Below are positions 28,447 through 38,300 of a DNA stretch of 64,000 nucleotides, piece after piece; positions within the stretch are counted from its first letter, which is position 1, and every line of letters begins with the position of its first letter. The position numbers and the translations under genes are program-made. The DNA is from Sclerurus mexicanus. Lineage: Eukaryota > Chordata > Aves > Passeriformes > Furnariidae. The notes beneath the pieces are model-generated. The model saw only the letters and a list, made by a program, of their open reading frames with translations, did not search any database and was not told the DNA's origin. Location: contig VWZF01013053.1 of the NCBI GenBank assembly GCA_013396755.1, positions 864,092-928,091 of the forward strand. The letters are read 5' to 3'.

Positions 28447-28630
28447 CTGGAGGGGATGAGAAACTACTTTTTCTTAAAAAGCGAGCCCAGTGTGCAAAAC
28501 GCCTCTGGATCAGGGGCGAAATCCCATATTTACGTTAAGAATAAAATATGCATTATCGCTTTTACAACACCGTAACACTGCGCTCTGCGAGAGCTCCTGC
28601 GCAGGAGCCGCTGCCTCACGACAGACCCTA

Positions 28631-28963
28631 CTGCCCCTGCCCCTGCCCCTGTCCCTATCCCTGTCCCTATCCCTGTCCCTATCCCTGTCCCTATCCCTGT
28701 CCCTATCCCTGTCCCTATCCCTGTCCCTATCCCTGTCCCTATCCCTGTCCCTATCCCTGTCCCTATCCCTGTCCCTATCCCTGTCCCTATCCCTGTCCCT
28801 ATCCCTGTCCCTATCCCTGTCCCTATCCCTGTCCCTATCCCTGTCCCTATCCCTGTCCCTATCCCTGTCCCTATCCCTGTCCCTATCCCTGTCCCTATCC
28901 CTGTCCCTATCCCTGTCCCTATCCCTGTCCCTATCCCTGTCCCTATCCCTGTCCCTGTCCCTG
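28631..28963. repeat. 12-mer satellite array (CCCTGTCCCTAT) x25, G4-capable
   Basis: Positions 28,647-28,946 are exactly 25 tandem copies of CCCTGTCCCTAT without a visible mismatch. They are flanked by CCCCTG-type units on the left and CCCTGT units on the right. The minus strand reads GGGATAGGGACA, with three-G runs separated by three-base loops, so it could fold into many consecutive G-quadruplexes. Because 12 is a multiple of three and the unit has no stop codon, long open frames of alternating dipeptides appear on both strands; these are artefacts. Such perfect arrays are often shortened in assemblies, so the true copy number may be higher. Confidence 0.97.
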
Positions 28964-29006
28964 CTCTCCCAAACCCTCCGAGCTGTTCCCTCCTCCGGGT
29001 CTGTTC

Positions 29007-29190
29007 CCTCCCCTCCCCTCCCGTGTCCCCGGGCCTGTGTCCCTGCCCTGTCCCCTCCCGTGTCCCCAGCGCTGTGTCCCTGCCCTGTCCCCTCCCGTGT
29101 CCCCAGCGCTGTGTCCCTGTCCCCTCCCCTCCCGTGTCCCCGGGCCTGTGTCCCTGCCCTGTCCCCTCCCCTCCCGTGTCCCCGGCGCTG
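29007..29190. repeat. GC-rich minisatellite, 37-42 bp unit, about 5 copies
   Basis: CCGTGTCCCC recurs at 29,021, 29,058, 29,095, 29,132 and 29,174, giving three 37-bp periods and one of 42 bp. Units alternate between GGGCCTGTGTCCC and AGCGCTGTGTCCC cores. The array runs into the 5' edge of the DNAJC19 promoter. Confidence 0.88.
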
Positions 29191-29258
29191 TCCCCGCCCC
29201 GCCGCTTTACGGCAGCTGCCGGGCCGTGTTTGCGGCGCTCGGCGCCGGTGGCTCGGGC

Positions 29259-29261
29259 ATG
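29259..29261 (+). CDS. DNAJC19: DNAJC19 exon 1 (start codon only)
   Basis: The coding part of exon 1 is the ATG alone, directly followed by the donor GTGAGT. The conserved N-terminus continues in exon 2 with A-S-T. The 5' UTR lies upstream within the CpG island. Confidence 0.9.
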
Positions 29262-32200
29262 GTGAGTGTTCCCTTCCCGGCCCGAGGGCTCCGCTCGCCC
29301 TGCCCTGCCCGGCCCGGCCCTGCCCTGCCCTGCCCTGCCCGGCCCGGCCCGGCGTGCTGCTGCGGGGCAGGCTCGGGGGGGAGCGCGCTGTGGCCCNGCA
29401 GCGCTCTGTGTCCCCCCAGGCCAGCACGATGGTGGCGGTCGGCCTGGCCGTGGCGGCGGCGGGATTCGCAGGTTGGTGGCGGCGGGAGGACGGAGCGCCC
29501 CGGTGAGCCCGTGCCTCGGGGCTGGGCCCTGATACGGAACGCTCCTCTCGGGAGAACCTGCTGTCAGTGGCTGTAATTGAGCAAAAGGTCAAAGTTACTA
29601 CTTCTTTATGTCCCCACGTTCTAACCCACCAGTTACCAGTTGCACTGAATTGCTGAATCTTCATGGAACTATACTTAGCCTTGACCAATACTGATCTCTT
29701 TAAGGTCGCTATGCAGTAAAAGCTATGAAGCAAATGGAGCCACAGGTTAAACAAGCACTTCAGAACCTACAAACACCTGTAAGTTTTTGTTTATCAGTAG
29801 GATCTTTTATTTAAAAGTTTACTTGGTGAAACAACTACAGACTGTTGTCTCTGTGGCACTGCTGTATTTTCCTCTATTACTAAACATAATTTTGTCCGTA
29901 ATAACAATCTCAGTGATTCTAGTGGTGACTGGCTAAGAGTGAACTTGTTCTGGCACTTTCAAGTACTGCAATAATGTTACTCCAACAGAATTTCTTACTG
30001 CAAGCACAGAAGAAACTTTGCTATTTTCACAGACTAAAATCGCAGCAGCTTCTAAAGCAATAATGAATTAACTTACAAACTTAAAAATTAGTGGGTTTTA
30101 AACTAACATGTTTTCTCTTTTAGGCCTTCAGTGGTTATTACAGGGGTGGATTTGAACCGAAAATGACGAAACGAGAAGCAGCTTTAATACTAGGAGTGAG
30201 GTAAAGGACATTTATGAGAGGTGAAAGGTGCAAAGGAGGCAGTGGTGTGTCCCTGCTGCTGCCCCTGCTCGGAAGGGATGTCCTCCTCAATGCTTAAGGC
30301 CATCCTGTGCCCAGCATCCCCTGGGAGTGTCACTGCCAAGTCAGCAAATAGCTAATGGCCTTTCAGGATTTTCTGTGCTTATTGGGCATTCTTTGCTGCA
30401 CTTGAGCTTGGTTGAAGCTGATTCTATCTGGACTTCCAGACACCTGCAATTCCGTAGCACATGCAAAAGCCACATACAGGTCCAAATAAGCCCTTTTCCT
30501 GAATAAGAACCGTTTCTGTTTGAAGGAAACTTCCAACTATGAAGTTTGTTGTTTGGGTTTTTTGTGTGTGTGTTTTTATTTTTTAATAAGAGCAAATTTT
30601 ATTTTTTTCCTTCAGCCTTTTTGGAAGCTTTCCCAATAAAAATGTTACAGCATAGTTCCATTTCTTTTCAATCATGTGGATGACTCCCAGCCTATTAGAC
30701 TGCTTGTAGCGTGTCTTTTTCATCAGTGTTTTGGAAAAACCTTAGAAAACCTCTCCAGGATTTACACACTATGTATCAAGAGTAGGAAAACAAAAACACA
30801 GAAGTTAGCCAAAGAGTTTAAGGATAAGAGAGAGTACTCACTTGTTCTCAGACAGCTTTTGAAGATTTAGGGGGTCTCATGAGGGTCCTTTAGGTCAGTT
30901 TTTCTCTCTTTTTAAAGCCCTACAGCCAACAGAAGTAAGATTAGAGAAGCTCACAGACGGATCATGCTTCTGAACCATCCAGATAAAGGTAAGGAAACTA
31001 AGTCATGTTGATTAATATATGTTTTTAACACAGATTAATGGAACTGTGTAGGAAGAAGTGAGTGATACATGACTACCTTAGCTACTAAAAAAACAATAGA
31101 AAACTGAAAACAAATTTTAGGGCGCCTTAATCCATGTGGGTTTGGAGCATATTTTTGTGTGAATATTTTAAAAGCACAGATTCACCAGGTCAGTTTGTTA
31201 CTTGCTCTATATCAGAATAGGATTTGTTAAAATGAGACTTAAAATTGCCTTAATTTTAGTTGAAAGCCCAGAGTATACTTGTACACTTTTATGTACCACG
31301 TATGAGTTTGAGTTCCTGTGAGTGCCTTGGGAGTTCACCATAAATGGCAAGTATTGAGCCTTCTGCAGCTGCTGGAGACATAAGGTGTGGAATATTCCTG
31401 TTTGTGGTACTCTGAAGGCTTAGAATCTAGTTGTGCTCAAACTTAGTAACTCTAGGCATCTCCACCTGTTCTAAATTCTGTTCAGTGAGTCAGAGTCATG
31501 TGTTGGTGCTTGGCACTTACCTTCTTAATTGTTGCTTAAAAGGTAAAATGGCTTCCTTTAAAGTGACTGTTGAACTCATTACTTTTATGCACCATAATCC
31601 AAAATAATCCCTGAGATATGCCTTTCATAGATAATACTGAGCGGAAGTTAACTTCAAAATTAACTTTACTGAATCTTTGGAGAACCTAAAAATAGCTATC
31701 CAGAGACTGCTAGAGCATTTCATGTTTTACATGACCTAAACAAGTTAAATTAAGTTTCAAGTAAATAGAGTAATTTCAGTACAATTAAAGGTATATAAGC
31801 TGCAAACAGTCATTGCATCTCACAGGCTTTACAATTTTGGTGTATTTGCACTGCAAATTCTGTTTCAGTGTCTCTCTAAGTCATTTGTTTGCCATGTGGA
31901 AAAGCTGAACTAGTCCCTTGGTTACAGCAGCAGTTTGTGTGGTGGCCTTGTAGGAGGAGGAGGGTTATCTGCAGACGTTAGCTCAACACTTCTGTTTTCA
32001 CCACAGACTGTGCTAAGTCATTAGCTACCAATTCCTTTATGACTGATAAAACTGGAGGGGAAAAAAACCACTCCAGTAAACTAAAACCAACCTAACAGGA
32101 ACGAATTGTCTGATATTGAGCTCCTGCAGTGACTGTGCATGAACTTGGACAGCTTCAGTCATAAACAGTTTGTTCTTTAACTGGCAGAACCATCAGACCA

Positions 32201-32367
32201 TACTCACTTTTTTCCTATGTACTGTGGCATTATTAACAACATTGAAAAAAATGTGGGGGTTCTTTTCATCTGATGTGAGGTTCTCTTTTTTCCTAGGTGG
32301 ATCTCCATATGTAGCAGCCAAAATCAATGAAGCTAAAGATCTACTGGAAGACCAAGCTAAAAAATGA
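29259..32367 (+). CDS. DNAJC19: DNAJC19 (TIM14/PAM18), complete, 6 coding exons
   Basis: J-domain co-chaperone of the mitochondrial inner membrane. It stimulates mtHsp70 in the PAM motor of the TIM23 import channel and is also linked to prohibitin and cardiolipin remodelling. Coding exons are 29259-29261, 29420-29471, 29705-29778, 30124-30200, 30918-30988 and 32297-32367. They splice to 348 nt, 115 residues plus TGA; the human protein has 116. Residues 3-19 are a small-residue membrane segment (AVGLAVAAAGFAG). The J domain covers about 55-115, with the catalytic HPD at 89-91 (LLNHPDKGG) and the terminal helix AKINEAKDLLEDQAKK. The one-residue difference from human is a single G where human has GG, just before YYRGGFEP. 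All introns are GT-AG. It converges on FXR1, as in other vertebrates. Loss of the human gene causes dilated cardiomyopathy with ataxia. Confidence 0.97.
29300..29352. repeat. CCCTG/CCCGG pentamer repeat
   Basis: Short tandem CCCTG and CCCGG pentamers lie in DNAJC19 intron 1, inside the CpG island. A low-complexity GC tract. Confidence 0.85.
29420..29471 (+). CDS. DNAJC19: DNAJC19 exon 2 (membrane segment)
   Basis: A 52-nt exon after acceptor CCCCCCAG, ending GCAG|GTTGGT. It codes ASTMVAVGLAVAAAGFAG, the hydrophobic inner-membrane anchor. The donor is weaker than average. Confidence 0.92.
29705..29778 (+). CDS. DNAJC19: DNAJC19 exon 3
   Basis: A 74-nt exon between TTTAAG and GTAAGT. It codes the segment RYAVKAMKQMEPQVKQ and on to QTP, the linker between the anchor and the J domain. 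Confidence 0.94.
30124..30200 (+). CDS. DNAJC19: DNAJC19 exon 4
   Basis: A 77-nt exon after TTTTAG, ending GTGAG|GTAAAG. It codes AFSGYYRGGFEPKMTKREA and ALILGVS, the start of the J domain (helix I). Confidence 0.95.
30918..30988 (+). CDS. DNAJC19: DNAJC19 exon 5 (HPD motif)
   Basis: A 71-nt exon between TTTAAAG and GTAAGG. It codes helix II and the loop, KIREAHRRIMLLNHPDK, including the HPD triad needed to stimulate Hsp70 ATPase. Confidence 0.96.
30989..32296 (+). other. DNAJC19: DNAJC19 intron 5
   Basis: The largest intron of the gene, about 1.3 kb of AT-rich DNA bounded by GTAAGG and TCCTAG. I see no repeat, RNA gene or further exon in it. Confidence 0.8.
32297..32367 (+). CDS. DNAJC19: DNAJC19 exon 6 (C-terminus, stop)
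   Basis: The terminal coding exon begins after TTTTTTCCTAG and codes GGSPYVAAKINEAKDLLED through QAKK and TGA (32,365-32,367). It ends at the same residue as mammalian TIM14. Confidence 0.96.
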
Positions 32368-32855
32368 GAGAGAAAATCTCTCAGAGGGTTTGTCCCTGCA
32401 AATGACTATTTTTGATAAATGGCTTAAGAAAAGTTCTAATGTCAGTCTTTGACTTTATGTAAATGAAGCTGGAAATATGAATCCAGGGAGGTACTTTCCT
32501 CCCTACTCAGTCACTTTTTTTGAGGAAATGTGGGAGGGAGTGAGGCTTCAAGTTTTTTCATAGCTGTTCTTTATTAAACAGCACAACCTGCCACTCAAAT
32601 ATTTTCAGTGTTAGAGAGCAATAATTTGGTGTGGCCAGTGCATGTTACCAGGCACAGGTAGATTTTCATGCTGTTACCTAATTTCTGTTAAACTTGCCAT
32701 GATTAAAGTGCTGCTGCTGCTCACCTGCCAAAGCTAGCACAATGAACCGGTTGGGGGAGGGGGTGGGAAAAAACTAAGATGATTTTCTTGACGGGAAGAG
32801 CTGGGATAGATGCGTCTCTGACTGAAGAAATAAAGTGCGGGAAACAATGTACTCC
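32368..32855 (+). other. DNAJC19: DNAJC19 3' UTR
   Basis: The sequence after the TGA runs to an AATAAA at 32,829-32,834, followed about 25 bases later by a GT-rich CCCTTGTCTTTGCCTTGTG stretch, the expected downstream element. The end given is therefore approximate. A second AATAAA at 32,971-32,976 could give a slightly longer transcript. Confidence 0.65.
32829..32834 (+). terminator. DNAJC19: DNAJC19 poly(A) signal (AATAAA)
   Basis: A canonical hexamer 462 nt after the stop codon with a GT-rich downstream element. An alternative hexamer is at 32,971. Confidence 0.7.
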
Positions 32856-34310
32856 CTTGTCTTTGCCTTGTGAAAAACAAGGTTGGTTGAGTTTCTTCAG
32901 TTACTGATGAGTCTGGAATGTCCCAGATTTTTTTAGTAACTTTCAGTTTTCACTGGATTTTATAGCATTTAATAAATTCCATATTTTTAGTAAAAGCACT
33001 GTAGTTTTATACATTATGATATACTGCAAAGCCACTAAGGTTCGCATTTATAGCAATTAGGAAACAGGAACTCTCTACACAGACCACTGAGGATACCTGA
33101 GCTGCATTTGTGCTGCATGAAGCCTCAGACCCGCCAGCAGTTACCCTTGTGAGGATCTCAGTTGGAGCCAAGGAGCTCTGTCGTACTCCAAGAATCCTCC
33201 TGGTGCTTCTGCAACCACGGCAAAAGCGCTGCACAGCACCTGTGGGAGCGAACACCCTCCTGGGAGAGCTTTCATTTCCCACAACCCGGCCTTGGGACTG
33301 CTGCGGGAAGCACCACACATCCTGTGTGAGTGCTGCCTGCTGTGCTGCTGGTGGACTAGTTCTAGGCCACTTAGGAAAGATTACAAGTTAGGTAAAGTTC
33401 TGTGCCTTCAGGAAAGAGGATCAAATAGGTAACATTTAGAACCTACACCAAGAGGGGAAGGAAATAACTTTTGCCACAGAATTTAAATGAAGGACAGCTG
33501 AAAAACCACCTTTCACAGTTCCAGAGTCTCCACATTCCAAGCCATAAGGCAGAATGTTTCTGCACTTAAGTTTTTCCCTGTCAAATACTACTGACTTCTT
33601 AAACACAACTTTTTTTTTTCTCTCCTTCTGTGTTTTTATAATTTTCTCCAGTCCTATTGCCTGCTTCACCGGCTGAGATACTTGTGCAGGGCTCAGAGTT
33701 ACAACAATTTAACTGTGTGTTGCCCAAGAGGGAACACTGTGGCTGGGTGTCCAAAAGCCCTATTGCAGATTACCCATCTCCTCAACACACCCCGTGGCCT
33801 GGCTGGGACAGCTCTGCTGAAGCTGTATGGGGTAGAGCAGGTGGAGGCAGAGGTGGTTCAGAACACTTATTTTTTGTCCTTAGTCACTTCTGACAAAATG
33901 AGGTAAGACAACTTTTTTCTTTTAAATCAGCACAACTTCAGCACTACCCTTTGCTGTGACTTCCTGCAACAACTCCTTGCTACCCAGATGTTTTTTCCAT
34001 ATTTGTTTTGTGCTTCATTGCTCTGGCTCATGTGCCTGAAAAGATCATAGAATGGGGCTTCTCAGTCAAAAACAACATCTGCATTAATTCCTATATATGT
34101 TAGTCAGGTTATATGATACTCCAAGATAAGGAGTCTGGTTTTAGACTTGTTAACTGACATTTGACATCATCACCTTAAAGAAAGGAAGATTAGCACATTA
34201 GAAACTCTTATGAAAGAGTTAAAGGTTCAAGCTGCCTCACAATTAAGTTTCCATTGTTAGTTACAGCTTGAAAACCTTAAAGTCAATAGTAATTTAAATT
34301 TCTGATAGAA
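32856..34310. other. Gap between the convergent DNAJC19 and FXR1 genes
   Basis: About 1.4 kb separates the two poly(A) regions. Two GC-richer blocks (33,100-33,360 and 33,660-33,890) stand out from AT-rich flanks, with open frames of 75-103 codons in several overlapping frames, the pattern of non-coding GC-rich DNA. They may be old unrecognised repeats. Nothing here supports a gene. Confidence 0.5.
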
Positions 34311-34319
34311 ACAGTCAAC

Positions 34320-35170
34320 AGATGGAAGATCAAAGTTTATTTTCTTTTACTACCAGCATACAAAAAAAACATATTGCACATCAAACAACCAAAACAAAAA
34401 TAAAAATACTCTACTAAGGACTAACATATGTAGTTTATACAGAATAAACTTTCTGGAAATTGATCTTTTCAGTAGTTCAGGTTATGTCTTAATGGACATG
34501 ACTAATTCAGCTTAGTGTTAACTAAAGCTATGTTTGATTTTTAAATACTGTACAGTTTAATAAATAAACCAAACAAAGCCTCAATGTAGAACAGTCACTG
34601 CCAATGTCACCCAGTGTCCCTGCAGATTATGAGAATTTAACAAATGTATTCCAGTGGTCTGCAGATTTTTCCTCTACATACAGCATTTAAAAAACATGTA
34701 TTAAAACAGACCAGTTTCCAGACTAAACTAATGGAGAAATTACATTTCAGTGCAAAATATTTTAGACTGCATTTCTTTCTAGTATTCCTCAGGTGAAGAA
34801 GTGGTTGCATATTATTAAAAATGTAACAAAAGCAGCTAATGCTTTCATAAAGAGTATTATGTTAGGGATCCCCCTCACATCTTTGCCGTATTTTGAAAAC
34901 AAAATAACATTTCCTATAGCCAGCAATTTTGTTTATTTAAATGTTACATATACTATCTCAAGGCACATCTGATGATATATTTATAACACAGTAGGTGTCA
35001 AAGTATGTTTAACATATGATTTCTTCAGGATCCCTCCCCTTTCTGTATTCCAAAATGGAGGAACTGAAAGTGCGGTGTCAAGACTGGCGATCCATATTCT
35101 ATCTTTGGCAAGCTTATACAAGCACTATTTTAAATGTAATGTAAAAGAACTGTAAACTAGGAACTTCAGT
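34320..35170 (-). other. FXR1: FXR1 3' UTR (approximate extent)
   Basis: AT-rich sequence downstream of the FXR1 stop with two AATAAA hexamers (34,932 and 34,336). The far limit is inferred from the distal hexamer. Vertebrate FXR1 3' UTRs are known to be unusually conserved, so this stretch should align well to other species. Confidence 0.55.
34336..34341 (-). terminator. FXR1: FXR1 distal poly(A) signal (AATAAA)
   Basis: TTTATT on the plus strand is AATAAA for FXR1, about 0.83 kb after the stop codon. A more proximal copy is at 34,932-34,937, so two 3'-UTR lengths are possible. Sequence alone does not show which is used. Confidence 0.5.
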
Positions 35171-35341
35171 TTATGAAACACCATTCAGCACTGCTTCTTC
35201 CTGATTATTTCCATCCTCTTGAACAGTGACTTTCTTTTCATCAGGGCTGTGCTGTAGTTTAGAAGGCTCATCCCCAGAAGTGGTGGCAGGACCATTCACT
35301 GCCTTTTCAGAAGGGCTGTTTTCGTCAATCGCGTCTTTTGC
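35171..35341 (-). CDS. FXR1: FXR1 exon 17 (C-terminus, stop)
   Basis: The terminal coding exon (171 nt) begins after TTGCAAG and runs from [19 protein letters not shown] to EEAVLNGVS and TAA (35,171-35,173). The C-terminal LNGVS is the FXR1/FXR2 signature end. The middle of this exon is the least conserved part of the protein relative to human. Confidence 0.96.
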   Translation of the reverse strand, partial: AKDAIDENSPSEKAVNGPATTSGDEPSKLQHSPDEKKVTVQEDGNNQEEAVLNGVS

Positions 35342-38300
35342 CTTGCAAAAACAAGAACAGGGTAATACAAAAATTCCGCAACAAGACAGAGCGTAATCTC
35401 AATTTTCCTCTGGCTCACACAGCAGCTCTGCAAGAGGAAACACCTCTTGTGCCTGTATCCTGTCATTTAGAGCATCCTATTACTTACCTTGTCATTTACA
35501 GGACACTTCTGAGGAAATGGTGCCAAGGTAACCCCGGGACCGCTCAGCCCCAGCGCACCCACAATGCCTTATTTATTTCACACTGTCTAAGCCCATGAAG
35601 GAGTTAACTGAAAAACTGAGTTTCACCCCCCTAAGTCTATATAGCAAAATTAGATTTTGTTAATGGATTTCTTATTTTGCTGAACTCAGACATGACTCCT
35701 AGCAATATGTTCCTTCTTACTTTAGAACAAGTTCTGCTTTATTCAGTTCTGATTATTTTTCAGAATATGTAATGCCACTCCGATCCCTTAAGGAGAAAAG
35801 ATCTCAAATATACAATCTTTGTAAAATTAATTCCTTCTAAAATACTTTGTACAAAGTCACTAAAAATGCCACCTAGTATTCTCTGTCCCTAAGGATTAGT
35901 TCTCAAGACTCACCAGGGACAATTTTCACATTTTATTACATAACGCAACATTACTAAGTGTAATATTTTAAAATGTGTACAGACTTAATTTCAGCATTAC
36001 CCCGGTCTCTAAAGTCTGCAATGACATCTACAAATCACTGTCAGTGCTGTTTACTCTGGGCCATTTTTGCTTTTCATGATTTATTCTTGAACTCAAATAC
36101 AGTTGTAGTCAAATAAGGGCGAGCTAACTGAAGCCTTCATTCCTTTCCTGTTCTGCTGCAAGGAAGGAAAAAAAAGGAAATACACATTAAAAAATCTTAC
36201 CGTTTCTTTCTTGGTTTTGGCTAGTGTCTCCTTTGGAGGGTTTCTCTGTCTACTTTGAGATTCAGCTCGTGATATATAATCAGCTACTGTTACTGTTCAA
36301 GGAAAAAAATCACAGTGATGCTCACATCAGCAGTCAATTCAGCATGAACCTTCATGTCTTTTCTGCACAAGTTACGCTCTAGCTGGGAGACATCTCACAA
36401 AAGGCCTTCACACTTACAGGTTATCAACCACACAGCAAGGATCAATTTGTTTCTGTTGTTAAATACAATTTGTACTAAAATAAGTGGTAACATGATGATC
36501 TGAAGGTGGACTCAATATTGTGGTCCAATTGCAAATTTGATTGGAAAAGAAGGGCTTTCTGTACTAGGTTTGAAGAGATCAGGCTGCAGGCTCTTTGAAC
36601 TGTGTTTGTCACTGGGGATTTAGTAGCTTGAGTAGTGAAGAATTTCACACTAACAAAATGAAGGCAAGCCAAACTGTGCCCAGAACTGGGTGAGGTTCAG
36701 AATGGTATCACTTACAATGACGCAGAATTCAAATCTGTTATGCCATGAAGTGACTGGCCAGAGAACTCTCCCTGCTCGCTGTCCTGGGAACACCACCAGC
36801 ACTGTTCCCTGGCTCGGGGGGTGTGCACACACCCAGGTCTGTGCTGGTATGGCTGCACTTACTGTGTGCTGGCCAGGGCTTCTCTGACCTCTTTTCTTCT
36901 TACCACCTCAGCACATGCTCCTGGTTTTGTCTGATCCTGCCCTCTTGTAACCACACCAAGAGTAAATTCTATCTTTAGACTACAGAGTACTGCAAATTCA
37001 AATGAGGTTCAAATTAAAATGAGGTTCTGTACCCAACTCCTCTAATGCAAAGAGGAAGTGTGTTTCATGCACACAGTGCATTCTTAATATTCATCTACAT
37101 ATAGGGACCCATAACATATAGCAATGTAAATCAATGCAATTAATCAGTGAAGTACAGTGGTTGGCACTGGAGAGGCAGGAAGGGAAGAGTCCCTTCTGTC
37201 TTAATTTCACTCACTATATACTTACAAGGTATTTATGAAGAGATGAAATTATTAGAGCATTTTTAACAAAGACAGTACAACTAACTAACAATGCTCTTAG
37301 TATGGCATCTTATTTTAAGTATTTATTATGCAAACTGAAAACAGTATTTTGAACAAAGAAATCAACAGGAAAAAACTGAGAAATCTTGTTTGGGAAATTT
37401 TGTTTTGTTCTTAGAATACCTAGATTTAAAAGAATTCCCAAGGTTTTGTAGAAATGCCTAACATCTCTTTATGTTGCTGGCTGAAATCAGTTTCTTAGAA
37501 GTAAAAGCTAAAATCCACTTTTACTTTTTCTGCCCCTTTAAAACTGGAATGTTGAGAAGTAATGGGTAGGTTTGAATTTTTCTAGGAGGGTGGGGTGTTT
37601 GGTTTTTTCCTTCACCCAAGTTTTAGTTAGCGTAATGAAACAACTTTTTTCTTCTTAATCAAATATTGCATGAGCCAGCCCCACAGATATAAGGAAGACA
37701 AATATAGGTGAAATTTTGAACCTGTCAATCTAGAAGACCTTCTGTTACTAACTTGCACCGTGTATGTACAAGCATTTTCTAAACAGGGCATTATATTGAA
37801 AATTAGCCAGTTCATCTTTAACATTTCAAGTGTTAGTACACACAAAAGAAATGCAACAAGCCACAACAACAAAAATTTGAAACATGCAATTTCACTTAAA
37901 TTCCTCCTCCTTCCCACCCTCAATTTGCAGATGACTTAAACTATTCCCACCAGCCAAGGACTGATAGCAGCAGTGTGATGCTGGTGTGGGGCTGGCAGAT
38001 CCCATGCGAGTTCCCTCACAGAGCTCTGCCAGGACCCACATCCTGCCCCTTCAACGCTGCTGCTCAGCCGCTGCTGAAAAGGTTGTGTCCCAGTCAGTGC
38101 AAGCGCACAGATGCAGGTGAGTGCAGACCATGAACCTTCACGTTTGTCGTGATCCTGCACCACAGAACTCAACAGCACTGTGGCTATTGACTTCCGTGCG
38201 CACTGGATCAGAAGTGTAACTCGTATGTCCAAGCAAAAAGTTAGACATCGATTAGTTTCATTAGACAGATTTTAGAAGTTCTCCTAGTAGAAGGAATGTC

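Larger units (their letters stand above)
28980..29530 (+). promoter_or_regulatory. DNAJC19: CpG-island promoter of DNAJC19
   Basis: Dense CpG and GC sequence surrounds the first two exons, and no TATA box precedes the start codon. This is the usual housekeeping-type promoter of a mitochondrial-import gene. The transcription start is not visible but should lie within about 100 bp upstream of 29,259. CpG-island promoters often fire both ways, and in mammals the SOX2-OT lncRNA begins close to this point on the other strand. One unresolved base (N) is at 29,397. Confidence 0.75.

Noticed and set aside
28647..28946. Interstitial telomere sequence or CRISPR-like array
   Set aside because: The unit CCCTGTCCCTAT differs from CCCTAA at every repeat, and there are no spacers between units. 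It is a plain tandem satellite.
28490..29754. Very long open frames of 338-414 codons on both strands rich in LS, YPCP or RD repeats
   Set aside because: They are produced by the stop-free 12-mer array, whose period is a multiple of three. They run through the DNAJC19 promoter and first exons and are not proteins.
32170..32367. A 65-codon plus-strand frame ending in EAKDLLEDQAKK
   Set aside because: It is DNAJC19 exon 6 preceded by intronic sequence; the acceptor at 32,296 defines the real exon.
33007..33391. Overlapping 93-103 codon frames on both strands in the gap between the two genes
   Set aside because: They lie in a GC-richer patch where open frames occur on both strands, with no splice pattern or recognised similarity.
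34040..34060. GATCATAGAATGGGG, similar to a CR1 tail complement
   Set aside because: Only about 15 bases match and no CR1 body follows, so it is too short to call.
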